Below, in pieces: positions 18,222-29,172 of a DNA stretch of 64,000 nt. Source of the DNA: Cupriavidus sp. EM10 (GTDB lineage Bacteria > Pseudomonadota > Gammaproteobacteria > Burkholderiales > Burkholderiaceae); the NCBI RefSeq assembly GCF_018729255.1, contig NZ_CP076060.1, positions 1,178,001 through 1,242,000 of the forward strand. Reading direction: 5' to 3'. The notes beneath the pieces were generated by a model, which saw only the letters and a list, made by a program, of their open reading frames with translations, searched no databases and was not told the DNA's origin. The position numbers and the translations under genes were made by a program. The first letter of the stretch is position 1, and the number at the start of each line of letters is the position of its first letter.

Positions 18222-19366
18222 ATGAAAGCCGTTGTTTATAAAGGCCCGAAGGACGTAAGGGTCGTAGACGTTCCCGATCCGAAAATCGAGCGCTCTACGG
18301 ACGTCATCGTCAAGATCACGAGCACAAATATCTGTGGTTCCGATCTTCATATGTACGAAGGGCGGACGGATTTTGAAACAGGCCGAATTTTTGGCCACGA
18401 GAATCTGGGACGCGTCGTCGACGCGGGAAGCGCAGTGGAGCGGCTTAAGGTTGGCGATTGGGTGTGCATGCCATTCAATATTGGTTGCGGACACTGCCGC
18501 AACTGCGAAACGGGCCTGACGGGCTTTTGCCTCACCGCCAATCCGAAAGAGGGCATGGCCGGTGCAGCCTATGGATTTGCCGACATGGGCCCTTACGAGG
18601 GAGGCCAGGCAGAGTACCTTCGCGTGCCATGGGCGGATTTCAATTGCCTGAAACTGCCGCCTGATGCCGAACAGAAGCAGAACGACTACGTGATGGTGGC
18701 AGACATCTTTCCCACTGGCTGGCATGCGACAGAATTGGCTGGCATGCGCCCGGGAGATAGTGTCGTCATCTATGGATGCGGTCCGGTTGGTCTGATGGCC
18801 GCTCATTCAGCAATGATCAAGGGCGCTTGCAACGTCATGGTGGTCGACCGCCATCCAGACCGTTTGCGACTTGCGCAAAGCATCGGTGCAGTCGCAGTGG
18901 ACGACTCAAAGGGGGATCCGGTAGAACAGATCCTATCTCTTACGCACGGAAAGGGCGCCGACGTCGGTTGCGAGTGTGTGGGTTATCAATGCCATGAGCA
19001 CAATGGTCACGAAGTGCCCAACGCGACGATGAACAACCTGGTCAAGTCGGTCAAGAGTACGGGCGGAATTGGGGTGGTCGGCGTTTTTGTGCCCGAGGAC
19101 CCTGGTGCCCAGGACGAGTTGGCCAAGAAGGGGCAGCTCGCTTTCGATTGGGGAACGGCATGGTTCAAGGGGCAGCGCTTCGCTACCGGGCAGTGCAACG
19201 TCAAGGCCTACAATCGGCAACTGCGCGATCTAATTCACGTGGGCGAGCCAAACCGTCTTTCATTGTGTCGCACGAATTGCGCCTGGATGAAGCCCCCGAC
19301 GCCTATAAGCACTTCGACAACCGTGATAAAGGCTGGACGAAGGTCATCCTGAAGACTGGTGCGTGA
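18222..19366 (+). pseudogene. Zinc-dependent dehydrogenase, glutathione-independent formaldehyde dehydrogenase-like (one-base frame break)
   Basis: A medium-chain zinc dehydrogenase of about 381 residues. The start MKAVVYKGPKDV has GGAG upstream. Catalytic-zinc ligands sit in NICGSDLHMY (Cys38) and GHE (His59-Glu60); structural-zinc cysteines are C89, C92, C95 and C103. The NAD fold shows VVIYGCGPVGLMAAHSA. The family oxidises formaldehyde or related aldehydes with NAD. The frame breaks in the G3 run 19241-19243. One more G gives HVGRAKPSFIVSHELRLDEA and a normal C terminus ending at 19366. Without it the protein runs off-frame for its last 30 residues. Likely functional if the break is an error. 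Confidence 0.82.
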
Positions 19367-19601
19367 CCTAGTCAACGGGAGGAGGGCCGGTAGTGAGCAT
19401 GCCCGACTGGCCCGGTTTTCACATTGCATCTCCGCGCCTCGAGGTCACCCTGGATTCGATGCGTAGGCGTACTAGAGGTGGCTCTTCTTGCTAAGGATCC
19501 GGCCATTCGGCGGCGTCAACCCGAGAGGCTGCTGATGGCCGAAGAGGGCCCTCTCTCGTAGGGCCGTGCGTGTTACGGCAGATGAGAAAACAGAAGGCTG
19601 A

Positions 19602-20129
19602 TCAAATCTGCTTGCAATAGAACGTCGTCCCGCAAAGTTCGCCGGTAGGCATCAATGCATAGTTGGGAACGTCTCCCACGCGATGCCAGCCTGCTCGCTG
19701 ATAGAGACGTTCTGCCGGACCGCCGGTGACGGTATCGAGCACCAGAACAGTCTTGCCCTCCTGCCGCGCGGCCACCTCGGCGGCGATCATAAGTCGCTGC
19801 GCGACGCCGTTTCGCCGGGCGCGCCGGTGCACGAGCATCTTGGCGATATCGGCGCGATGCGGCTGATTCTCCGGTTGTGCAGTGATGACTTGCACCGTGC
19901 CTACAATCTGGCCCGCATTATCCTCGGCGACGAGCAAGATTCTTCCGGCTTGTTGAACGTCGTCAGCAACTGCGCGCCAGAACGCAATGGCCTTTTCTCG
20001 TCCGATAGGCAGCATGAAGCTAACCGACGCGCCACCTTCTACGCAATCGATGAGCACGTCCGCGAGTCCGTCCACGCAAGCCTGAGCGTGGTCCGCACGC
20101 AGTCGCCGTATTGTCACAGTGCCGATCAT
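19602..20129 (-). CDS. GNAT-family N-acetyltransferase
   Basis: A 175-residue protein. The acetyl-CoA-binding segment VHRRARRNGVAQRLMIAAEVAA is followed by the C-terminal LYQRAGWHRVGDVPNYAL, the usual GNAT order. The start at MIGTVTIRR overlaps the stop of the preceding gene as ATGA once a missing base there is restored, which argues for co-translation. The acceptor substrate is unknown. Confidence 0.82.
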   Translation of the reverse strand: MIGTVTIRRLRADHAQACVDGLADVLIDCVEGGASVSFMLPIGREKAIAFWRAVADDVQQAGRILLVAEDNAGQIVGTVQVITAQPENQPHRADIAKMLVHRRARRNGVAQRLMIAAEVAARQEGKTVLVLDTVTGGPAERLYQRAGWHRVGDVPNYALMPTGELCGTTFYCKQI

Positions 20130-20802
20130 CTGTTTGCCCTGAAGTTGTTGTTCATATTCGCGAGCGCCACGAGGTAGCGCGCAAGCTTTGTGGTTGGATT
20201 TCGGAACGTGATTGGCGTATCCAGGCGCATGGACAGGCATGGGCGCTCAGGATGACGGTGCCGGGTACGCCGGCGGTGTTTAGCGCGCAGCCCACCTCGA
20301 CGAGTGCCTCGGGGGCTTGCCCGACGCCCAGCCGTTTGTTCCGTCCAGCCTGTTCCTTCAGCTCGGCCTTGGCGTCGTCTCGGGCGGTCCGGGCCGCGGC
20401 CTTTTTATGGATGTGCGCAGCCAGGGAGGCATTATTCTCGGGCGTCGGGCGGCCCAGGCTCTTCGGTTCGACACCCTCGCGGACCAGGTAATACTTCTCA
20501 CGGACTTTCTTGTAGCGAAACGAACCGCGGAACACGGTTTGGGTGGCGCACGCGCGTTCCATGGCGCGCAATGCGACACGTGCGTAGTCCAGTTCATGCC
20601 GAGCCGCCTTGTTCAGCGGCACGAGCGTCGTCGGGGTTGCGTCGTCCGACGCGAGTGCGTCTGCACACGGGGCCGACAGGGCCGAGACAATCCAGGCGGT
20701 GGGCAACGAACTTTGGGCATCCACGTTGAGCGTGGTGTGTGGTTCGACATCCGCGGCGTCGGGCTTGCCCGGTCGCCGGGGCATCCTGATGGTCGTTTTC
20801 AT
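20126..20802 (-). pseudogene. Uncharacterised protein resembling GSU2403-type nucleotidyltransferase-fold N terminus (one-base frame break)
   Basis: Starts MKTTIRMPRRPGKPDAAD. The middle (GSFRYKKVREKYYLVREG, PKSLGRPTPEN and LKEQAGRNKRLGVGQAPEALVEVG) recalls the N-terminal region of GSU2403-type nucleotidyltransferase-fold proteins, though I am not certain. After TVILSAHA the frame breaks near 20236. One added base gives SMRLDTPITFRNPTTKLARY to a stop that overlaps the GNAT start by 4 bp. That makes 225 residues and supports a two-gene operon. The C-terminal half does not look like the rest of the family, so it may be a hybrid or shortened member. Function unknown. Confidence 0.5.
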
Positions 20803-20955
20803 CGTAAGCGGGCGCAAGTCCAGACGCCGTACCTCATCATCTGCCGTGACACGAGCGACATTATTACTTTCTTAACTACCGTGCGGTGCGCCGCTTTCAG
20901 CGACCTCCCATTGCCGGGATGACACTATGATGTCAGCGATTCATTGGAGATCGCG

Positions 20956-21158
20956 ATGCAAGCGAAAATCTACAAAGGGTTCGTCCTGAGAGGATTTTCT
21001 GGCCGATAAAGAACGGTTGGTTCGTTTCCTCGGGCGGTGTTGATCAAAATAGTATCCGCGTGTGCGAGTCGGAAGAAATCGCTTGTTTTCCAACATCGAA
21101 GGAAGCGGTGGAGAGCGGTTTGGCCTGGGCCCGGGAATGGGTGGAATGCCACTGCTGA
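20956..21158 (+). pseudogene. Small conserved-looking protein, 67 aa, one-base frame break
   Basis: TTGGAGATCGCG precedes the ATG. The first frame reads MQAKIYKGFVLRGFSG and stops early. From the GGCC at 21001-21004 another frame reads PIKNGWFVSSGGVDQNSIRV, then CESEEIACFPTSKEAVESGL and AWAREWVECHC. One extra G or C joins them into a 67-residue protein. The pattern FPTSKEAVESGLAWAREWV resembles short Burkholderiaceae proteins of unknown function with a C-terminal helix. Too short to be found by length alone. Confidence 0.55.
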
Positions 21159-21458
21159 CAAAGCCGTTGCGCACCGGCTTGCCCGACGGTTTAATCAGCA
21201 TTTAATTGTGACCCATCCCCGTACGCAAACCTGATAGATAATCGTTTGTATTACGATCCCATTCTTGCGATGTATATGTGTTAACCATAATACAGGCGAA
21301 ACAAAGGCGCGTGCTACATTGCCCCCTGGCCATGTCGAGTCCGGTTTTATGATGCAGAAAGAGGCGGCGCTTCGAAGTCCGAATGCAGCCCATATGCCGG
21401 CGACTGGATTGACGGGCGCGAGGACAGGGTTGCGGGTCGATTGTGGCTTGAAAAGAGC
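21159..21458. other. 300-bp AT-richer spacer
   Basis: This stretch is visibly richer in A and T than its surroundings (for example around TTAATCAGCATTTAATTG and TAATCGTTTGTATTACG). It probably holds the promoter of the next gene. I see no convincing gene, hairpin or repeat in it. Confidence 0.4.
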
Positions 21459-21806
21459 ATGGCGAGCGAAAGGATTCCCGCCGATATCGCACAGTGCGTC
21501 GTCATAGCGCTATGGCTTCTGCGCCAGGTAGAAGCCAGCGTTGCACGTGGTGCAGAATTGGAGAAGCGCTCCGGCGTGCGCGGCAAATACCAGGCCGACG
21601 CATTCATGAAGAACCGGGACAATATTCAATACGCCTGGCGGATTCTCGCGACGTTCCGCAAGTCGGGCGCGCATGGCGGCATCGAAGTCGAGGCCGTGAT
21701 TCGCGAACTGGGTGGCGAACCCGATCTCACGCCTACCCCCGAGGCCGCTGCCTGGCTACCGCCGGAGATTCAGCGGTCAATGCGGAGCAAAGGGCGGTGC
21801 GAGTAA
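21459..21806 (+). CDS. Hypothetical protein, 115 aa
   Basis: Starts MASERIPADIAQCVVIALW. It is largely helical and charged, with no signal peptide or membrane span and no motif I recognise. Notable stretches are LRQVEASVARGAELEKRSGV and AWLPPEIQRSMRSKG at the C terminus. The ribosome site is weak (AAAAGAG). It lies between the broken 67-residue gene and a hemerythrin remnant, in a zone of small accessory genes. Confidence 0.5.
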   Translation: MASERIPADIAQCVVIALWLLRQVEASVARGAELEKRSGVRGKYQADAFMKNRDNIQYAWRILATFRKSGAHGGIEVEAVIRELGGEPDLTPTPEAAAWLPPEIQRSMRSKGRCE

Positions 21807-21912
21807 CCCGCAGATGCGCACCGGCGTCGCGCCGTGAAGGTCATGGGTGCGTCCATCCGCATTGCGGCGCGCAGACAGCGGTCATGTGGGCGCGGCAGGG
21901 TGCCCCGGGTGG

Positions 21913-22158
21913 GATCCGGTGCTGGACGAAGCCAAGGACGAGCATGCCGAGGCCAAGCAGATCATTGCCAGGATCCAGGCCAATCCGGCCGAAGGGCTGG
22001 AGAGCAATTTCAAAGCGCTTGTTGCTGGGGTTCGGCATCACGTCAAAGAGGAAGAGGATGAGATGTTCCCCATGGTTGTGGCGAATGCCGTTCCGCTCGA
22101 CGATGTCGCCAGGCAATTGAGCACGCGGAAAAGCCAGTTGAAGACGGGCGCTCAGTGA
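21913..22158 (+). pseudogene. Hemerythrin HHE-domain protein, 5'-truncated remnant
   Basis: About 80 residues are recognisable: VLDEAKDEHAEAKQIIARIQ and then VRHHVKEEEDEMFPMV, the second half of an HHE cation-binding domain with the iron-ligand pattern H-HH-EE. The first half, including the initial histidine and HxxxE helices, is missing, and the open frame upstream (from about 21847) has no family sequence. A di-iron site could not form from this half alone. Confidence 0.65.
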
Positions 22159-22232
22159 TGCCTTTTGGCGGGTTCAGGTCCCGAGCCGTCCGATGCTCAT
22201 TCGCCACTCATTCGCCATTGCCTGTTGCCGGG

Positions 22233-23600
22233 TCAGTCCAGGACTGCCGCCACGCACAGGACAATAACCGTCAACCACATCACGCCCGTGGCGCACCATG
22301 CCAGCAGGTGAGTGACGGTTGATGGCGCGAATGCGCCGACGATCCTGGCGTCGCGTGACATCCACTGCAACATGATCATCGCGGGCGCCGCAGCAATACC
22401 GTTAAGTACGGCGCTCCAAACCAGCATCCTGGCGGGCTCGATCGGGGCGAAGCAAAGGGCGGCTCCGATAACCATCGCAGCGGCAATCACGGCGTAGAAG
22501 TGTTTGGCTGAAAGCGGCTTCTCCTCCAGGCTTCGCCGCCAGCGCAACGCCTCGGCGGCCGCGTACCCGACCGAACCGGCGAGCACGGGGACAGCCAGAA
22601 GACCGGTACCAATGATGCCAAGCGCAAACAGCAAGGCGGCCCACTTGCCGGCGATGGGTTCCAACGCCTTGGCCGCGTCCACCGACGATTCGATGTTCAC
22701 TACGCCATGCGCGTGCAACGCATAGGAAGCCGTGAGCATGATGCAGAATGCAATGCCGGCTGACACCACCATGCCGGTCACCGTGTCGATGTTGATGCGA
22801 CGAAGCTCCATGGCGGCCTGCTCGGGCGCCTTGCGCAGTGGAAGTGCCTGGCGATCTGCTTCCATTTCTTCGACTTCGGAGGCGGCCTGCCAGACGAAAA
22901 GGTAGGGACTGATCGTCGTACCAAAGACGGCCACCAGAATCATCAGATACTCATGTGAGAATCGAAGCTGTGGAATGACTGCAGAAACGGCGGCGTCGTA
23001 CCAGTCCACCTTCAGCATGAACATGGCGATAACGTAGACGATCAGGGACACGCTCAGCCAGCGCAGGTAACTGGCGTATCGCCGGTAAGGGACAAAGAGC
23101 TGCAGGCAGAGCGAAACGCCGGAGAAGGCCAGAGTGTAGATCCATCGATGTCCGCCTGCGACGAGCGCCAGCGCATCGCCCATTGCGGCGAGATCGGCGC
23201 CGATGTTCAGCGTGTTGGCCACCACCAGTAGCGCCACGAATCCATAAGCGACTCTCGGGGACCGATGCCGGCGTATATTGGCGACAATGCCGCTGCCGGA
23301 TATGCGACCCAGCCTTGCACAGACAAGCTGGATGGCGATCATGAGCGGCAGCGACAATAGCAGGCTCCACAACAGCCCATTGCCAAACTGCGCGCCGGCT
23401 TGGGCGTAGGTGACGATGCCGCTTGGATCGTCATCTGCAGCACCCGTGACAAGCCCCGGCCCCATCAGCTTGTACCAGGGCGCCGGGGCCTCGTCTGGCT
23501 CGGCCGGCGCCTCGGAACCATGGGGTTCATCGACGTCGCCGGCCACGGCGTGATGGCTTTCGGAGCGGTCGCCTCTCTCCTTTGACGTCTTCGCTTGCAT
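22233..23600 (-). CDS. Nramp-related divalent metal transporter
   Basis: A 455-residue inner-membrane protein with about eleven hydrophobic spans after a hydrophilic 40-residue N terminus. The first-helix motif is ADDDPSGIVTYAQAGAQFG (from residue 55), where classical Mn/Fe Nramps have DPGN. The sixth-helix region is TTISPYLFVWQAASEVEE, without the usual metal-binding methionine. These changes mark the Nramp-related branch, some members of which carry Mg2+ (known for the family, not shown here). The start at MQAKTSK has a GGGGGGT site. The gene is divergent from oprB. Confidence 0.88.
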   Translation of the reverse strand: MQAKTSKERGDRSESHHAVAGDVDEPHGSEAPAEPDEAPAPWYKLMGPGLVTGAADDDPSGIVTYAQAGAQFGNGLLWSLLLSLPLMIAIQLVCARLGRISGSGIVANIRRHRSPRVAYGFVALLVVANTLNIGADLAAMGDALALVAGGHRWIYTLAFSGVSLCLQLFVPYRRYASYLRWLSVSLIVYVIAMFMLKVDWYDAAVSAVIPQLRFSHEYLMILVAVFGTTISPYLFVWQAASEVEEMEADRQALPLRKAPEQAAMELRRINIDTVTGMVVSAGIAFCIMLTASYALHAHGVVNIESSVDAAKALEPIAGKWAALLFALGIIGTGLLAVPVLAGSVGYAAAEALRWRRSLEEKPLSAKHFYAVIAAAMVIGAALCFAPIEPARMLVWSAVLNGIAAAPAMIMLQWMSRDARIVGAFAPSTVTHLLAWCATGVMWLTVIVLCVAAVLD

Positions 23601-23837
23601 GGCACCCCCCTGGTCTGTAAGTTGCCATGAAGTAGGCTTGAGTGTCAGACCGTTGTAGAAGAGGGATACGGCATCGCCGCGCAAGCGGATGTCAGGCGGC
23701 CGCTGAATTCGGTGACAGACGCGGATGACAGACGAAAGCGCGAGAACAATGGATAAATGCAGGGTGCCACCGGTCTCGGCGGTGGCGAGGGATTTGCGTG
23801 GTGAACGCGCAACTTGCAATGCCACCTGAGCCAGAAA

Positions 23838-25293
23838 ATGACCGGTGCCGTCTCCTATCCACACGTGGGCGCAGAAGAATTCAGCAGGCACGGGCCTCTC
23901 CGCTTTGTCCATACTGTCCACTGGACGGCCATCCTGGCGATGGCTGTCCTAGTGCTTGCCATGTGTTTCGGCCCGCGCGCCTTCGCCGCTGACCAGGATC
24001 CCACTGCCAGCCTGGAGGAGATCGCGGCAGCCAGCGGCAGCGAGATATCAAAACCCGACGAGATGGCTTCGGTCCACGGACAGTCGACGTACATCTGGCA
24101 GTACAAGCCCGCCTTTCCGGCGGCCTACACCGGCGCCAAAAGCCTCTTGCCGACGGCAGAACATGGGTATTCCTGGTCGGCCACCTTGAGCGTGGGACTT
24201 CGACTCTGGCACGGTGCTTCCGTTTTCCTGGACCCCGAACTCATACAGGGCGTGGCCTTCTCGGATTCGCAAGGCCTGGGCGGATTGGCAAACGGGGAAC
24301 TGGCCAAGGCGGCCGTGGCGAACCCCACCGTCTACCGGGCGCGTCTGTTCCTGCGCCAGGAGATCGCGCTGGGGGAGGAGCGGGAATCGGTGGAGTCCGG
24401 CTTTCATCAACTCGCGGGCCAGCAGAGCAAGCGCCGTATCGTCATCACGGCGGGCAATCTGTCGGTGCTCGATGTCTTCAACAGTCTGGAGTACGCCCAC
24501 GACCCCCGCAGCGAATTCATCAATACCGCCTTTACTTCGCACGCCTCTTTCGATTTTCCTGCCGATGCGCGGGGCTACACCTGGGGGGCCGCGATCGAGT
24601 ATATCGATGGCGATTGGTCAGTGCGGCTGGGACGGTTCATGCAACCGCTTGAGCCGAACGGCCTGCAACTGGACACCCGCATTTTCGAGCACTATGGAGA
24701 CATGCTGGAACTGGAGCACGGCTACACCGTGTTCGAGAATGCGGGAAAGGTGCGATTGTTGCTCTGGAGAAATCACGCGCATATGGGCGCGTTCTCTGAC
24801 GCGTTGCGGCTCGCAGATCAGACGGGCGGTCCCCCCGATGTCGGCCAGGTCCGGCGCGAGCACGCCAAACTTGGAGCGGGCGTCAGCCTGGAGCAAAAGG
24901 TCGGCGAATCGCTAGGGCTTTATGCCAGGGCGGATTGGGCCGACGACAAGACGGAGAGCTATGCGTTCACGGAGGTGGGAAGGAGCGCGTCGGTGGGCGC
25001 CATCCTGAAGGGCAACTACTGGCATCGCGGCAAAGACAGCCTTGGTTTGCAATGGCACTCAACGGATTGTCAGAGCGGCATCAGGCATATCTTGCGCGCG
25101 GCGGCCTCGGAGGCTTCCTTGGCGATGGCGCGCTCCGATATGGCCCCGAGCAGGTCTGCGAGTTGTTCTACAGCTTCGCCTTGGAGCGCCATCTTTTCAT
25201 CAGCCCCGATTTCAATACATCAGACACCCGGGCTACAACCGCGATCGCGGGCCAGCGCGGTTCTACGGCGTGCGCGTGCACGCGCAGTTCTGA
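23838..25293 (+). pseudogene. OprB-type carbohydrate porin (two one-base frame breaks)
   Basis: Restored length is about 485 residues. A long hydrophobic export signal (TAILAMAVLVLAMCFGPRAFA) is followed by OprB sequence: YSWSATLSVGLRLWHGASVF, NPTVYRARLFLRQE, ITAGNLSVLDVFN, YTWGAAIEYIDGDWSVRLGR. After KDSLG the frame breaks at T3 25046-25048, then continues FAMALNGLSERHQAYLARGG. It breaks again at T3 25210-25212, then YIRHPGYNRDRGPARFYGV and HAQF-stop. That ending is the classic outer-membrane beta-strand with terminal Phe. OprB porins admit sugars across the outer membrane. Confidence 0.82.
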
Positions 25294-25406
25294 GAATCTG
25301 CGCGATGCTGTCCGTGTCGGCTCCTGAGAGGGGCAATTGAGCGAGAGATCCAGGAGGGTTTTGTGGCAAGCTTCGCCCAGAGAACTCAAACCGGAGTCCC
25401 AAAGCC

Positions 25407-26030
25407 ATGACCCTCCACACATACATGCTGTTTATAGGCGCGAGTCTGGTTTTGTGCCTCGTCCCTGGACCCGATATGTTGTTTTGCTCGGGCGAACGAT
25501 CGCTCAGGGCCGCGCAGCCGGTTTGTGCGCGGCGTTGGGAATCAATCTCGGCGCCTATGTGCACTTGCTCGCTGCGGTGACAGGTCTTTCAGCGCTTATC
25601 CTCGCGTCGGCGACGGCATTCTCCATCGTCAAATGGCTCGGGGCGTTATACCTGATCTATCTCGGTTGGGGAGCGTTACGCGCTAAGGGAGGCGTCGATC
25701 CTGGCGCAGCCGATGCTCGAAAGAACGCTCTGCACAGAATTTCTGGCAAGGATTTCTTAGTGATGTGTTGAATCCGAAGGTTGCACTGTTTTACATTGCG
25801 TTGCTTCCACAGTTCATGAGCGCACACGACCCCATCCGGTGAAGCATCTCATTACCCTGGGCGTAACTGGAAACATGGTTGGGATAGCGACGAGTGTTAT
25901 GTACGTTCTTCTCGCGGCACGCATGACGGCCGCACTTCGTCGTAACCGGTCTATTTCTGCATGGCTGAACAAGACGATGGGTGTCCTCTTTGTCGGATTG
26001 GGACTAAAGCTGGCATCGGAGAAGACCTGA
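25407..26030 (+). pseudogene. LysE-family exporter (three one-base frame breaks)
   Basis: Restored length is 208 residues, normal for LysE/RhtB amino-acid exporters. It starts MTLHTYMLFIGASLVLCLVP with the family motif VPGPDM. Breaks lie at T4 25482-25485, T3 25740-25742 and C4 25830-25833. Between and after them the frames read LGRTIAQGRAAGLCAALGIN, then FLSDVLNPKVALFYIALLPQ and HLITLGVTGNMVG. One more base at each run gives a continuous protein with about six membrane spans. Three breaks in 350 bp is the densest cluster in the window. Confidence 0.8.
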
Positions 26031-26233
26031 CGCCGCGCTCCGATCATGCAGCAGGGTCGCTGCCAACTCCACTAGCCTAATGGCACTGCAGAGCAGCCGT
26101 CGATACTGTCAGGCGACCAATTTGCCGAAGGACCGAAGATGGCTGGTCTCCCCCTGACTTTCGGGAGGCGTTCCGGTGCAGAGGCGAATTTCGGCCCACA
26201 ATGGCTCCGTCGGAGTGTTCTCCATAGCGGACG

Positions 26234-26637
26234 TTAGGGTTGTTCCGCCGGTTTCGTCACAGACAGATCTTGACCAATCATCATGCGATGCCCATCGGGC
26301 GTCGCTACGAGGAACTCTCGCATACCATGCGGCTTATCCGCGGGGGGTGCAAAATGATGGCACCCCTGCTTAAAAATTCTTCATGAAGTGCATTGGCGTC
26401 GGTGGTGTTAAGGTAGGCAAAATAGCTGTGGTCGCCTGTTGCAGACGGCGCAAGTGCATCCGGGCAATGGCCCATCATAATGCGCACACTATCTCTTGAT
26501 GCGAGTTGCCAGTCAGAGCCTTCTGGCCATTCGAGGCGAAAGCCGAGTGCGTCGCGAAAGTATGAAGCGCTTCGCTCAAGATCGGGTACTGCGAGCACGA
26601 AAGAAAACGAACGCAGATCGACGGCGGATTCAGACAT
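26234..26637 (-). pseudogene. VOC/glyoxalase-fold protein (one-base frame break)
   Basis: Restored length is 134 residues. It starts MSESAVDLRSFSFVLAVPDL with the VOC pattern SASYFRDALGFRLEW, and continues to GAIILHPP. The frame breaks in the G6 run 26342-26347 and then reads ADKPHGMREFLVATPDGHRM to a TAA. Visible metal-site candidates are the final DGHRMMIGQD region and an early glutamate. VOC proteins include lyases, dioxygenases and drug-resistance binders; no specific activity can be assigned. Confidence 0.75.
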
Positions 26638-26662
26638 ATCAATAGCTCGTTTTGACGGGTGG

Positions 26663-26691
26663 GGTTGGGCTATGGCAAGCTGGGCTGACGG
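26663..26691 (+). repeat. Right copy of the 29-bp direct repeat
   Basis: 27 of 29 bases match 12231-12259, in the same orientation, 14432 bp apart. In frame it reads LGYGKLG-stop, but an in-frame TGA lies just upstream (26652-26654), so it is a stub of a PhnD-like 3' end rather than a gene. It sits 27 bp from the stop of the ABC-F gene. Confidence 0.75.
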
Positions 26692-26717
26692 GCAAGGTCT
26701 GAGCAGCCGAAGGCCTG

Positions 26718-28380
<1,663 letters not shown>

Positions 28381-28538
28381 AGGGCGCAACTTCGGAGAGG
28401 ATTGGCATGATAGCCCACCCGTCAATCCGAAAGCAGGGATTCCGGGCCGTGGCATCGGCCGAAGCACCGCCTTTGCACCCAGCCGCCAATCCCTGCGATG
28501 CCGGTCCGTGTCCTGGATCGGCGGTCTGCGGCACGCCG

Positions 28539-28967
28539 TCAGGCCATTTCAGCGACCGCTTCGCCTGCCAGCGCGACTTCGGCCACGCCTTTCGCCGTGC
28601 TTTTCACCATCGCGTTGCCGTCTTCGGCAGCCATGTCGCCCAGGCCGATGACGACCGTGACATTCGGCGTCCAGTCCTTGCGGTCGGTGCTGACGTCCGC
28701 AAACGTGCTCACCGTTGCGGTGTAGCCCTGCGCCCGGAGGTCGTCGGCCAGGCGTTGCGCGCGCGGTTCCAGCGCGGCTTGCGGATTTTCGTCGTTGATG
28801 TCGAGCACCAGCCGGGTCTCGAATTCTTCCTTGCCCTTCTGGATGGCCGTCTGCATCGCCTTCAGTTGCTTGTTCGCCAGTGCGACAAGCTTGCTGTACC
28901 TGGATTCTTCCTGGCTGGCGCGCAATGCCTTGGCGGCGTTGATGATTTCGGTGCGGTCCACGAACAT
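28539..28967 (-). CDS. Uncharacterised 142-aa protein downstream of a LexA box
   Basis: Starts MFVDRTEIINAAKALRASQE with AAAGG upstream. It is cytoplasmic and charged, with an N-terminal helical half (LANKQLKAMQTAIQKGKEEF) and a C-terminal half with alternating hydrophobic strands (TATVSTFADVSTDRKDW, NVTVVIGLGD). I do not recognise a family. The only strong regulatory signal nearby is a near-consensus LexA operator 84 bp before the ATG, so DNA damage is expected to induce it (inference). Confidence 0.7.
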   Translation of the reverse strand: MFVDRTEIINAAKALRASQEESRYSKLVALANKQLKAMQTAIQKGKEEFETRLVLDINDENPQAALEPRAQRLADDLRAQGYTATVSTFADVSTDRKDWTPNVTVVIGLGDMAAEDGNAMVKSTAKGVAEVALAGEAVAEMA

Positions 28968-29050
28968 GGTTGCCTTTCGAGATAGGGGAGGGGGAGCGCA
29001 GGCGCCGCACAGACTCGACTCAGAGCCCGGTTTTTTGAGGATGCGGCGAA

Positions 29051-29070
29051 TACTGTATAAATATACAGTA
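29051..29070. promoter_or_regulatory. LexA (SOS) operator
   Basis: TACTGTATAAATATACAGTA differs from the E. coli consensus by one base and fits CTGT-N8-ACAG exactly. On the left it faces the 142-aa gene. On the right the only frame before the convergent LysR gene is a few codons long, so the leftward gene is the likely target. Confidence 0.85.
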
Positions 29071-29172
29071 TCGGTCTGCGGGCCGGCAAGGGGTGTCGTG
29101 AAACGCCGGGGAGTCGGCGGAAGGAAGATCATGGGCGTGAAGTACACGTGGTGACAGGCACCATCCGAAAGC

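Noticed and set aside
19530..19575. GCCCT-AGGGC hairpin after the dehydrogenase gene
   Set aside because: A five-base stem without T-run; too weak to call a terminator.
12260..26662. Calling the bracketed segment a prophage or ICE
   Set aside because: No integrase, relaxase, phage structural gene or tRNA target is visible; only the repeats and content suggest insertion.
29101..29154. Short plus-strand frame right of the LexA box
   Set aside because: Only a few codons before its stop and facing the convergent LysR gene; not a credible SOS target.
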